A DNA stretch of 48,781 nucleotides from Moraxellaceae bacterium (GCA_020697295.1 JAJFBF010000015.1:1-48781), one strand, 5' to 3'; positions 18,744 through 26,482 are shown, counted from the first letter of the stretch. Numbers and translations are program-made. The notes: generated from the letters alone by a model not told the origin.

Positions 18744-19742
18744 ATGACCCTGAGATACCGCGACGGCCTCGTGCCGAACCTCCTTGCCGGCAGCTACGCC
18801 ATCGGTGGCTATGCCCTCGGCCTGTTCCTCATCACCCGCGACGCTCCCCTGGCGCTGGTGGCCGGCACGCTCCTGCTCGGCCACGCCATGGTCATCGCCG
18901 CCTTCCTCTTCCACGAATGCGCGCACAACACGATCTTCGCCAGCAACAAGGACAACGCCCGTCTCGGCAATGTGCTGATCTGGATCTGCGGCGGCATCTA
19001 CTGCCGCTACGAGCAGCTGCGTCACAAGCACTTCCGCCACCATGTCGACCGCGCCGACGTGGTCGCCTACGACTACCGGCCCGTGCTCGCCCGCCATCCG
19101 CAGCTGGTGAAGCTGATCACGGCGCTGGAGTGGGCCTATGTGCCGGCGCTCGACATCTACCACCACGTCATGGTGCTGGTGCTGCCCTTCACCCGGGAAT
19201 CGCGCGAGGACGACCGCACCCGCGTGGCCGGCCTGCTGCTGCTGCGCGTCGTCCTGTTTGCGGCCCTCGGCCTCTACGCGCCCCTCGCGCTGCCGGCCTA
19301 CTTCGTGGCCTGGATGCTGATGCTGACCGTGCTGCGCTTCATGGATGCCTTCCAGCACAGCTATGAGGTCGCCGAAAACCTGGACTCGCCGCGCGCGCCG
19401 CTGCCCGCCCACCGCGACGCCGCCTTCGAGGTGCGCAATACCTTCACCAACCTGCATTCGCTGCGCCATCCCTGGCTCAACCTGTTCACCCTCAACTTCG
19501 GCTACCACAACGCCCACCACGAGAAGCCCGCCGAGCCCTGGCACCACCTGCCGGCGCTGCATGCGCAGTACTACGGTGAGCACTGCCCGCAGAATGTGCC
19601 GTTTTCCGAACAGCTCGCCGCCTACCACCGCCACCGCCTGACCCGGGTGCTGTCCGCAGACGCGCCCGACAGCAACGTGCTACGCGAGCACAGTCGCCAC
19701 TTCGTCGGCGCCGACGGCGTCTCCTTCCTGGTCGGCCACTGA
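18744..19742 (+). CDS. Membrane fatty acid desaturase family protein
   Basis: 332 residues with three His boxes typical of membrane di-iron desaturases/hydroxylases: HECAH (about 58-62), RHKHFRHH (about 93-100) and HNAHH (about 256-260), between hydrophobic helices. The family inserts double bonds or hydroxyl groups into acyl chains or related lipids; the exact substrate cannot be read from the sequence. The following TIM-barrel gene starts nine bases after its stop, and an EamA transporter overlaps that gene, so the three form an operon on the strand opposite to the guanidine genes. No strong Shine-Dalgarno precedes the ATG. Confidence 0.88.
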   Translation: MTLRYRDGLVPNLLAGSYAIGGYALGLFLITRDAPLALVAGTLLLGHAMVIAAFLFHECAHNTIFASNKDNARLGNVLIWICGGIYCRYEQLRHKHFRHHVDRADVVAYDYRPVLARHPQLVKLITALEWAYVPALDIYHHVMVLVLPFTRESREDDRTRVAGLLLLRVVLFAALGLYAPLALPAYFVAWMLMLTVLRFMDAFQHSYEVAENLDSPRAPLPAHRDAAFEVRNTFTNLHSLRHPWLNLFTLNFGYHNAHHEKPAEPWHHLPALHAQYYGEHCPQNVPFSEQLAAYHRHRLTRVLSADAPDSNVLREHSRHFVGADGVSFLVGH

Positions 19743-19751
19743 GGACTCGTC

Positions 19752-20603
19752 ATGCAACTGCGCTTCTATCGTACCTACTGGGCCGCCAACCACGCCCCTT
19801 TCCGCCAGTTCGCCGCCGAGGCCCTGGCCGATGGCTACCAGGGCCTGGAAGCCCCGGTGCCGGCCGACGCCACGGCGCGCCAGGAACTCAAGGGCGCCCT
19901 CGACGAATTCGGCTTTGACCTGATCGGCGAGATCTGCACCGGCGGCACCTATGTGCCGGACCGCGGTGCGCCGCTGCGGCAACACCTGGACGACTTTGCG
20001 CGCAAGCTCGAGCTCTCCATGCTGCTGGCCCCGCGCCACATCAACTGCCTGGCCGGCCAGGATGCCTGGCCGCTGGCGCAGTCGCTCGAGTTCTTCGGAC
20101 GCGCGCTGGAGCTGGTGGCGGCCGCGGGCGTCTCGCTCAGCTTCGAGACGCACCGCTCGCGCTCGCTGTTCAATCCCTGGGTGACGCGTGACATCGTGCA
20201 GGCCCTGCCCGCTCTCCGGCTCACCGCCGACTTCAGCCACTGGTGCGTGGTCGCCGAGCGCCTGGTCATGGACACAGAGCCCGACGTGCTGGCCCTGCTC
20301 GCGCCGCATGTGCGCCACATCCACGGCCGCGTTGGCTATGACCAGGGGCCGCAGGTGCCGCATCCGGCCGCCAGCGAATACGCCCATGCCCTGCACGCCC
20401 ACCAGCGCTGGTGGGAAGCCTGCTGGCAGGCCATGCAGGCCGGCGGGCTCTCCGAGGCGACCATGACCCCGGAGTTCGGCCCCGACGGCTATCTGCACCA
20501 CATGCCCTTCACCGATATGCCGGTGGGAGACCTGCGCGAAATCAACCGCTGGATGCTGCACACGGAGCGCGCGCACTACCACAACTGGTCACTGCAATGC
20601 TGA
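19752..20603 (+). CDS. Sugar phosphate isomerase/epimerase-like TIM-barrel protein
   Basis: 283 residues of the xylose-isomerase-like/AP-endonuclease-2 superfamily. The metal site is visible: Glu in SFETHRSR, Asp and His in ADFSHWC, His in RHIHGRVG, and Glu in MTPEFGPDGY, the usual Glu-Asp-His-Glu set on one face of the barrel. Possible reactions are isomerisation or epimerisation of a sugar or hydroxypyruvate; nothing nearby fixes the substrate. It sits between the desaturase and a drug/metabolite transporter, overlapping the latter by seven bases. Confidence 0.82.
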   Translation: MQLRFYRTYWAANHAPFRQFAAEALADGYQGLEAPVPADATARQELKGALDEFGFDLIGEICTGGTYVPDRGAPLRQHLDDFARKLELSMLLAPRHINCLAGQDAWPLAQSLEFFGRALELVAAAGVSLSFETHRSRSLFNPWVTRDIVQALPALRLTADFSHWCVVAERLVMDTEPDVLALLAPHVRHIHGRVGYDQGPQVPHPAASEYAHALHAHQRWWEACWQAMQAGGLSEATMTPEFGPDGYLHHMPFTDMPVGDLREINRWMLHTERAHYHNWSLQC

Positions 20604-21505
20604 CCGGCGCTGTTCGCCCGCCTCCTGCCTGGCTACCGCTCACCATCCTGTTCTGCTCCTCGACGATCTGGGGCTTTACCTGGTGGCCGCTGAAGGAAAT
20701 CGCCGGCATGGGCCTCTCCGGCGTGCCACTGATCCTCGTCGCCTATGGCGGCGTCGGCCTGCTGCTGACTCCCGTGCTGTGGCGACAGCGCGCCGTCTGG
20801 ATGCCGCACTGGCCGTGGCTGCTGCTGGTGCTGGTCTGTGGCGGCATCGCCAACCTGTCCTTTCCCTACAGCCTCATTTACGGCGATGTCATCCGCAGCA
20901 TGGCGCTGTTCTATCTGCTCCCGGTGTGGGGCGTGCTGGGCGGCAGGATCTTCCTGGGCGAACAGATCGGTCGCGGGCGAATGGTCGCGGTCACCCTCGC
21001 CCTCTGCGGCGCGCTGCTCCTGCTCGGCGGGCCCGCCCTGCTGCAGACGCCACCGAGCTGGATCGACCTCATCGCCATCCTCTCCGGACTTGCCTTCGCC
21101 ATGACCAATCTCAGCTTCCGCGCAACGCCGCAGTTGCCGGTGCCAAGCAAGCTGGCGGCGCTTTTCCTGGGCTGCCTGCTCTTTGCCGGGGGCTTCGTGC
21201 TGCTGGATGGCGTGCCGTTTCCGTCCGTGCCTGCCAGCACCCATGGCTGGGCACTACTCTTCGGCATCGGCATGATCCTGGTCATCACCTCGGCCACGCA
21301 GTGGTCGGTGACGCATATGGAGGCAGGCAAGTCGTCGATCGTGATGGTGATGGAGCTGGTGGCGGCGGTGCTGAGCGCGGCGCTGATCGCGGGCGACACC
21401 ATGACGCCGCTGGAAATGGCGGGCGGCAGCCTGATCCTGGTTGCCACATTGCTGGAAGCCGTCACCGGTGACGCGCCCGGCGCCGAGGCGTTGCAGCGGG
21501 CCTGA
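20597..21505 (+). CDS. EamA/DMT-superfamily transporter
   Basis: 302 residues with about ten predicted membrane helices in two EamA repeats. The first contains SSTIWGFTWWPLKEIAGMG and MALFYLLPVWGVLGGRIFLGE; the second ends with VMVMELVAAVLSAALIAGD. The LGEQIGRGR loop is typical of the family. Members export amino acids, metabolites or toxic amines. The ATG at 20597 overlaps the previous stop, giving a coupled operon. Whether it exports a product of the desaturase/isomerase pair or a guanidine derivative is unknown. Confidence 0.87.
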   Translation: MLTGAVRPPPAWLPLTILFCSSTIWGFTWWPLKEIAGMGLSGVPLILVAYGGVGLLLTPVLWRQRAVWMPHWPWLLLVLVCGGIANLSFPYSLIYGDVIRSMALFYLLPVWGVLGGRIFLGEQIGRGRMVAVTLALCGALLLLGGPALLQTPPSWIDLIAILSGLAFAMTNLSFRATPQLPVPSKLAALFLGCLLFAGGFVLLDGVPFPSVPASTHGWALLFGIGMILVITSATQWSVTHMEAGKSSIVMVMELVAAVLSAALIAGDTMTPLEMAGGSLILVATLLEAVTGDAPGAEALQRA

Positions 21506-21676
21506 GCCGTCACGCACCCTCCGTCACTTCGCACTTCGCGCTTCGGGCTGCGCAGCCCCAACCCGGCGCCTGATGCCTTGTGGCTGGACCGCTCACGGGC
21601 CTTGCCGTCGTCCCGCCCCCTGTTCACTGCGACGATGCCGTCCTTCAGTTCATTCGCGCCCCTGCCCCACTGCCCC

Positions 21677-21704
21677 AAAAAAAACGGCGCCCGAAGGCGC
21701 CGTT
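21677..21704 (-). terminator. Rho-independent terminator of the substrate-binding protein gene
   Basis: On the minus strand a 9-bp stem AACGGCGCC / GGCGCCGTT with a TTCG tetraloop is followed by a run of T, starting 17 nt after the stop of the substrate-binding protein. This closes a single-gene transcription unit. Confidence 0.92.
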
Positions 21705-21721
21705 GTCATTTCAGCGATGAC

Positions 21722-22813
21722 TCAGAGCTTGCCCTCGGCAGCCAGCTTCACATACGTGGTGTCGTAACGCAGCTTCACGTTCTTGGGATTGCCCAGCACC
21801 TTGCCATCGGCGAACTGGATGCCGATCACGTTGACGTTGGGAGCGCCCTGACCGAGCAGGCCCTTTTCAAAGCTGAACTTGCGCACCATGTCCATGCCGC
21901 TCAGGAGCGAGGGGCTGGCGGTAAAGGCCAGCGTTTCCTTCGCCGTGTAGAAAAGTTTGGTGGCCTTGAGCTGTGCCTCATAGCCCGGCAGGTCGGTGCC
22001 GGACAGCTGCGCCATCGAGGTCTTGGCGGCGACAGCCTTCGCATCCTTGCCATTCATCACGGCCAGGGTTTCGAACCAGGCGCCGACCAGGGCCTTGCCC
22101 AGGGCCGGATTGGCCTTCAGGGTCGCGGTATTGACCACGGCCATGTCGAGGATCTCGCCGGGAATCTTCGAGGAATCGAAGACCATATAGGTGCCGGGCT
22201 GCTTGCGCATTTCGGCCAGCTGCGGATTCCACGCGGCGGCGGCGGTCACCGACGGCGTCTTCCAGGCGGCGACCACATCGGCATCGGAGGTGTTGACCAC
22301 CTTCACGTCACGTTCGCTCATGCCTACCGAGGCCAGGGCGCGCGCCAGGAAATAATGCGACACCGACAGCTCGACCAGGTTCACCTTCTGGCCCTTGATC
22401 TCCTTCAGCGACTTCTTGCCCTTGAGCACCAGGCCATCATTGCCGTTGGAGTAGTCGCCGACGATCAGCGCGGTGGAATCCACGCCGCCCGCGGCGGGAA
22501 TGGTCAGCGCGTCCATGTTGGTGGAAAGCACGGCGTCAAAGGACCCGGCCGTGTACTGGTTGAGGGACTCGATATAGTCCATCTGCTTCAATTCGATGGT
22601 GATGCCGTACTTGTCGGCCCACTTCTTGAGGATGCCGCTCTGCTGGGCATAGGGCCAGGGCATCCAGCCCGCATAAATGCTCCAGGCCATGCGGAAATTC
22701 TTCTTCGGCTCCGCCGCCAGGACAGGACTGGCGGCGCCCGCGAGCAGGGCCGCCGCGCAAACGCCGGCCAGGCCACGCAGGAAAGTTCTACGGTTCAGGT
22801 TCTTGATGGACAC
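21722..22813 (-). CDS. Guanidine ABC transporter, periplasmic substrate-binding protein (Tat-exported)
   Basis: About 363 residues of the NrtA/SsuA/TauA-like binding proteins of the urea-carboxylase-associated subgroup. The N-terminus NLNRRTFLRGLAG followed by a hydrophobic stretch and PVLAAE is a twin-arginine signal, so it should be exported folded. The GTG at 22813 is favoured because GAGGTGA sits five to seven bases upstream; a GTG at 22822 is the alternative. It is transcribed alone from its own sigma-54 promoter and riboswitch (22948-23134) and ends in a strong terminator, allowing higher expression than the membrane parts encoded at 16343-17990. The guanidine ligand is inferred from the riboswitch. 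Confidence 0.9.
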   Translation of the reverse strand: MSIKNLNRRTFLRGLAGVCAAALLAGAASPVLAAEPKKNFRMAWSIYAGWMPWPYAQQSGILKKWADKYGITIELKQMDYIESLNQYTAGSFDAVLSTNMDALTIPAAGGVDSTALIVGDYSNGNDGLVLKGKKSLKEIKGQKVNLVELSVSHYFLARALASVGMSERDVKVVNTSDADVVAAWKTPSVTAAAAWNPQLAEMRKQPGTYMVFDSSKIPGEILDMAVVNTATLKANPALGKALVGAWFETLAVMNGKDAKAVAAKTSMAQLSGTDLPGYEAQLKATKLFYTAKETLAFTASPSLLSGMDMVRKFSFEKGLLGQGAPNVNVIGIQFADGKVLGNPKNVKLRYDTTYVKLAAEGKL

Positions 22814-22900
22814 GGTACTCACCTCATCATGGAAACTACACAGCAGGACAGACCGTACAGGCCGGCGCCGGCAACCCGGCCAGCCGACACGACGGACTGG

Positions 22901-22933
22901 TTATGAGAGATCGCTTCCAGGCAGGTCCGGCAT
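22901..22933 (-). CDS. Putative 10-codon leader peptide after riboswitch 2
   Basis: Just behind the aptamer, AGGAGG nine bases before an ATG opens the frame MPDLPGSDLS and a TAA, about 90 nt before the substrate-binding protein. It parallels the 20-codon frame behind riboswitch 1, although the sequences are unrelated. It could be a ribosome-loading or attenuation element or a chance frame. Confidence 0.35.
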   Translation of the reverse strand: MPDLPGSDLS

Positions 22934-22947
22934 GGCCAGGCCTCCTG

Positions 22948-23062
22948 TCATCCTCCCGGGCTTTTATCCCTCCGTGTAGCCACGGCTTCGCGCAAGCGGA
23001 GCACCGCGGCCGGCGGCTCTCGGACCAGACATGCGCGACACGCGCACCGGAACCCTAGCCAC
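22948..23062 (-). promoter_or_regulatory. Guanidine-I riboswitch (ykkC class), copy 2
   Basis: The same ordered blocks as in copy 1: CTAGGGTTCCG (23058-23048), a GC-paired hairpin with GTGCGCG/CGCGCAT arms, CTGGTCCGAGAG (23028-23017), a variable GC helix, then ACACGGAGGGATAAAAGC and CCGGGAG (22977-22953). The helices differ from copy 1 in sequence but not in position, which is covariation-type support. It controls the substrate-binding protein. The Shine-Dalgarno AGGAGG of the leader frame begins only about ten bases after the aptamer. Confidence 0.95.
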
Positions 23063-23118
23063 CCTTTTTCGACGCGAAGAAGCGGCGCCAGGCGCCGCCC
23101 CTCTCGAGAGAGGTACTC

Positions 23119-23134
23119 TGCAAAGGCCGCGCCA
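23119..23134 (-). promoter_or_regulatory. Sigma-54 promoter of the substrate-binding protein gene
   Basis: Minus-strand TGGCGCGGCCTTTGCA fits TGGCACGNNNNTTGCW with one change and exact GG-N10-GC spacing. The distance to the riboswitch (about 57 nt from promoter to aptamer edge) is nearly the same as for the promoter at 18281-18296 (about 59 nt). Confidence 0.85.
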
Positions 23135-23288
23135 ATCTTGGGGACATGCCCTGACACTGCGACAAACGCCGTGTTGCCCAACCGCGAATGCGCCCTCACG
23201 ACTCGCCCGCAACGCCCCGCAGGTGGGTCCCCCTTGCCGATGGTGCGGGACTTGCACGTCATGCCACCGGATTCCGGAGGCCACGCCC

Positions 23289-23369
23289 ATGCCCGCTCTT
23301 GCAAAAGCCCTGCTCACGGCATTGCAGCACCTGCTGCGCCTGCTGGGCCGCCGTCACGCCACCGCCTGA
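23289..23369 (+). CDS. Small 26-residue amphipathic protein (candidate)
   Basis: A 26-codon frame with CGGAGG eight bases before its ATG. It encodes a Leu-rich amphipathic helix with a basic end (AKALLTALQHLLRLLGRR, then HATA). It is divergent from the guanidine-binding-protein unit; no promoter is assigned. The clean ribosome site and helical pattern support it; there is no homology I recognise. The stretch 23370-23551 behind it holds nothing recognisable. Confidence 0.4.
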   Translation: MPALAKALLTALQHLLRLLGRRHATA

Positions 23370-23551
23370 GCGCCTGCAGGCCCGGGAAGCCGTCATCTGC
23401 CCGGGCCAGGGACGCCGAGACGAAAACTGGTGCGCCGGCTCAAATCACTTGCGCCGCCCGACGCCGTTACCGGGCGCGGCAGTCGCTGCCACCCTGCGCC
23501 ATGCCCGAGCGCCGCGCAGGAACGCAGCACCATTTCCGGGCGCTTCGACGC

Positions 23552-24334
23552 TCAGTCCCGCCACTCCGGAAACCGCGGCTGGCGACGGAAAAAATCAAAA
23601 TCATGATTGGGCCAGAGTTCCGCGCGCTCGGCGACGGCCAGCGCCTTCATGCGGCGAATGCTGGCCAGCGCCAGGGACTCGTTATCCTGCCAGCAGTAGC
23701 CGGGCGCTACCTCCTCGACCAGGTTTTCCTCCAGATCAGCGGCGTCGCCGCAGAGAATGACGGGCGGGCCTTTCGGCAATTCAATGAACAAGGACATGTG
23801 GCCGGCGGTATGGCCGGGGGTAGCAATGGCCTGCACGCCGCTGCACACCGCGTACTCGCCTTCCATCACGCGCCAGTCCCCGGCATCCGCAAGATCATCC
23901 ACGACGACCCCGCCATCGGCGCCGGAACGCGCAGCGTCGAGCTCATCACGCTGCACATGCACCTCGCAGCCGGGGACCTCGCACAGCCCGCCGGCATGAT
24001 CGAAATGCAGGTGACCGATAAACACCACGTCAATGTCCTTCACCGTCAGCCCGAGCCTGCCCAGGTGGGACGGAATGCGCTGCTCGGGCGTCATCAGCGG
24101 CGGCTCGAAGCGCGGGCGCATGGCATCGAAGTGGTGCGCGCGCAGCGCCGGCGTCGCGAGCTTGCTGTAGTCGCAACCGACGTCATAAAGGATGCGGCCA
24201 TTGGGCGTCTCGATCAGGTAGGCGAGGATGGGCGCGTCGATGAACTGGCCCTGACCGCGGCCACGGGTGGACACCGCTTTTTCATAGCGCTGGGTGCCTG
24301 TCAGCAAGGGCCATAAACGCAAGGCGCGGGTCAT
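23552..24334 (-). CDS. Metallo-beta-lactamase-fold hydrolase (N-acyl homoserine lactonase-like)
   Basis: 260 residues with a full dinuclear metal site: HLHFDH (about 108-113), His in TPGHTAGH (about 173), Asp in LCGDAADLEE (about 195) and His in PNHDFDFF (near the C-terminus). The overall order and length match the AiiA/AttM-type lactonases more than glyoxalase II. AGGAG precedes the ATG by ten bases. It sits alone between the guanidine and urea groups, convergent with nothing and divergent from allophanate hydrolase. It may open lactones such as acyl-homoserine lactones; a role in nitrogen metabolism is not shown. Confidence 0.85.
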   Translation of the reverse strand: MTRALRLWPLLTGTQRYEKAVSTRGRGQGQFIDAPILAYLIETPNGRILYDVGCDYSKLATPALRAHHFDAMRPRFEPPLMTPEQRIPSHLGRLGLTVKDIDVVFIGHLHFDHAGGLCEVPGCEVHVQRDELDAARSGADGGVVVDDLADAGDWRVMEGEYAVCSGVQAIATPGHTAGHMSLFIELPKGPPVILCGDAADLEENLVEEVAPGYCWQDNESLALASIRRMKALAVAERAELWPNHDFDFFRRQPRFPEWRD

Positions 24335-24444
24335 GAGGAGTGCTCCTGTAGGGAAGATGCCGAGCTACAAGCAAGAATCGGGCGCGATTGATAACCACAC
24401 CCGAACACCGCAGCCATTTTTTCCGCCACCGGCGCCGCCCCTTC

Positions 24445-24530
24445 TGCACCGCAATTGTTCATGAGCCATCCGGCAGCGTGCGCCTGTGCCCGCTCAAAGT
24501 GCAGGCCACTCCCTCCAGCCCGCACGCTGC
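24445..24530 (+). promoter_or_regulatory. Possible activator region: NtrC-like half site and 10-bp inverted repeat
   Basis: TGCACCGCAATTGTTCA (24445-24461) matches the NtrC pattern TGCACC-N5-GGTGCA fully in its left half and 4/6 in its right half, about 155 bp upstream of the sigma-54 promoter. Nearby GCAGCGTGCG (24473-24482) and CGCACGCTGC (24521-24530) are exact inverse complements. Both are suggestive only. Confidence 0.35.
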
Positions 24531-24615
24531 GATTTCCGCCACGCCTGCCTGCAGAAAATCCAAGCCTTTAATTTGGCAGCGTTTTCCTCCATCCCGGACA
24601 GGCCTCGCCAGGAGC

Positions 24616-24631
24616 TGGCACGGCTTCTGCA
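24616..24631 (+). promoter_or_regulatory. Sigma-54 promoter of the allophanate hydrolase gene
   Basis: TGGCACGGCTTCTGCA matches TGGCACGNNNNTTGCW except for one base, with correct GG-N10-GC spacing. Transcription would start near 24642, which places the ATG at 24632 upstream of the message and selects the ATG at 24674. Confidence 0.85.
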
Positions 24632-24639
24632 ATGACCGA

Positions 24640-24651
24640 CTTGTATACAAG
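24640..24651 (+). promoter_or_regulatory. GntR/FCD-type operator over the transcription start
   Basis: CTTGTATACAAG is a perfect 12-bp palindrome whose core TTGTATACAA is the classical operator shape of GntR regulators of the FadR/FCD type. It covers the predicted start of transcription of the sigma-54 promoter. A GntR/FCD gene lies 5.6 kb downstream (30216-30959) in the same gene series and is the obvious candidate binder. Confidence 0.7.
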
Positions 24652-24673
24652 CTGGAATGCAGGTGGCAGGGCG

Positions 24674-26482
24674 ATGCTGGAGACTCGGGGTTGGACAGTG
24701 GCGGAATGGCAGGAGGCCTATCGCAACGGCCGCACGCCACGCGATCTGCTGCGCGCCTTACAGGCGCAGCTGGACAGTCGCGACCCCGCATGGATTTCGC
24801 TGACCGGCACCGACGCCCTCGAGCAGGCCCTGCAGCAACTGGACCTGCGCCTCGCCGCGGCCAAGGGTGACCTTGCGCAACTGCCGCTCTACGGCATCCC
24901 TTTCGCCGTTAAGGACAACATCGATGCCGCGGGCCTGCCCACCACCTGTGCCTGCCCGGCCTTTGCGACCACACCGGCGGCGGATGCCACGGTCGTGGCG
25001 CGGCTGCGCGAGGCCGGCGCCATCGTCCTCGGCAAGACCAACCTCGACCAGTTCGCCACCGGCCTCGTTGGCACCCGCTCGCCTTATGGCGTCGTGCCCA
25101 ACACCTTTGACGCCGCCTACATTGGCGGCGGCTCCAGCTCCGGCTCAGCCTCCGTCGTGGCGCGCGGCCTCGTGCCTTTTGCCCTTGGCACCGACACCGC
25201 CGGCTCCGGCCGCGTCCCGGCCGGCTTCAACAATCTCGTCGGCCTGAAGCCCAGCCTGGGACTGCTCTCCACGCAGGGCGTGGTACCGGCCTGCCGCACC
25301 CTGGATTGCGTGTCGATCTTCGCCCTCACGGTGGCAGACGCGGATTTCCTGCGCGAACTCAGCGAAGGCTTTGACGATGCCGATCCCTATTCACGCCCGC
25401 GCAGCGGCGGCCGCAGCCAGCTGCCGGCACAGCCGGTGTTCGGCATTCCGGCGGCGCCGGAATGGTTCGGCGACGAGCTCGCGCGCCAGGCCTGGGAGAC
25501 CACGCTCAGCGCCCTCGCCGACATGGGCGTCACGCTCAAGCCCATAGATTTTTCCGTGCTGCATGAGACCGCAGCCCTGCTTTATGACGGGCCCTGGGTG
25601 GCGGAGCGCTATGCCGCCATCGAAGACCTGTTGTCCACGAATCCTGAAGCGCTAAACCCTGTGGTGCGAAGGATCATCGACCGCGCCCGAAGCCTGGGCG
25701 CGGTTGATGCTTTCAGGGGCGAATACCGGCGCGCCACGCTCGCGCGCGCCGCCACCCGACTCATTGCCGGCGTGGACGCACTGCTCGTGCCGACCACGCC
25801 CACGATCTACACCATCGCCGAGGTCGAGCAGGAGCCCGTTCTCCTCAACAGCCGCCTCGGCACCTGGACCAACTTCGTCAACCTGCTCGACTGGTGCGCG
25901 CTCGCGCTGCCCGCCGGCCAGCGCCACGACGGACTGCCCTTCGGCATCACGCTGATCGCCCCCGCCTTCCACGACGTCGCGCTCGCCGACTTCGGCCAGC
26001 GCTGGCAAACCGCCCGGCCCTGGCGGATGGGCGCGACGACCCGCCTGCCCGCTCCGATTCCGCTGCACAGGAAGCCGCTCATGACCATCCCTGGCCACAT
26101 CACGGTCGCCGTCGTCGGCGCGCATCTCTCGGGCATGCCGCTCAACAGCCAGCTCAGCGAGCGCGGGGCCACGCTGATCGACAGCACCACCACCGCCCCC
26201 GCCTACCGGCTTTTCGCGCTGCCCGGCACGGTGCCGCCCAAGCCCGGCCTGCTGCGCGTGAAGGAGGGTGGCGCCGCGATCGCCATCGAACTCTGGTCCA
26301 TGCCGGTCGAGCACTTCGGCTCCTTTGTCGGCCTGATCCCGGCGCCGCTCGGCATCGGCACGCTGGAGACCGCGGATGGCCGCCTGGTGAAAGGCTTTAT
26401 CTGCGAACCCTGGGCGCTGGACGGCGCCCGGGACATCACACCGTTTGGAGGCTGGCGCGCCTTCATGGCGAGCCAGGCCTGA
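24674..26482 (+). CDS. atzF: Allophanate hydrolase
   Basis: 602 residues, the usual length. An amidase-signature domain (about 1-440) shows Lys80 in FAVKDN, the cis-Ser in GGGSSSGSA (about Ser155) and nucleophile Ser178 in DTAGSGRVP. The C-terminal domain (about 470-602) begins with VAVVGAHLSGMPLNSQL, characteristic of AtzF/DUR1 allophanate hydrolases. It hydrolyses allophanate to two ammonia and two CO2. This is the only such gene in the window, so it should serve both the urea and the guanidine branch. The start at 24674 is dictated by the sigma-54 promoter and has AGGTGG and CAGGG just upstream. It is followed after ten bases by the urea carboxylase gene. Confidence 0.95.
   Translation: MLETRGWTVAEWQEAYRNGRTPRDLLRALQAQLDSRDPAWISLTGTDALEQALQQLDLRLAAAKGDLAQLPLYGIPFAVKDNIDAAGLPTTCACPAFATTPAADATVVARLREAGAIVLGKTNLDQFATGLVGTRSPYGVVPNTFDAAYIGGGSSSGSASVVARGLVPFALGTDTAGSGRVPAGFNNLVGLKPSLGLLSTQGVVPACRTLDCVSIFALTVADADFLRELSEGFDDADPYSRPRSGGRSQLPAQPVFGIPAAPEWFGDELARQAWETTLSALADMGVTLKPIDFSVLHETAALLYDGPWVAERYAAIEDLLSTNPEALNPVVRRIIDRARSLGAVDAFRGEYRRATLARAATRLIAGVDALLVPTTPTIYTIAEVEQEPVLLNSRLGTWTNFVNLLDWCALALPAGQRHDGLPFGITLIAPAFHDVALADFGQRWQTARPWRMGATTRLPAPIPLHRKPLMTIPGHITVAVVGAHLSGMPLNSQLSERGATLIDSTTTAPAYRLFALPGTVPPKPGLLRVKEGGAAIAIELWSMPVEHFGSFVGLIPAPLGIGTLETADGRLVKGFICEPWALDGARDITPFGGWRAFMASQA

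Noticed and set aside
23220..23236. Possible sigma-54 promoter on the plus strand before the small frame (TGGGTCCCCCTTGCC)
   Set aside because: The GG to GC spacing is nine instead of ten bases, which sigma-54 promoters do not tolerate well.
24632..24673. Upstream ATG of allophanate hydrolase
   Set aside because: It lies before the transcription start predicted from the sigma-54 promoter, so it would not be in the message.
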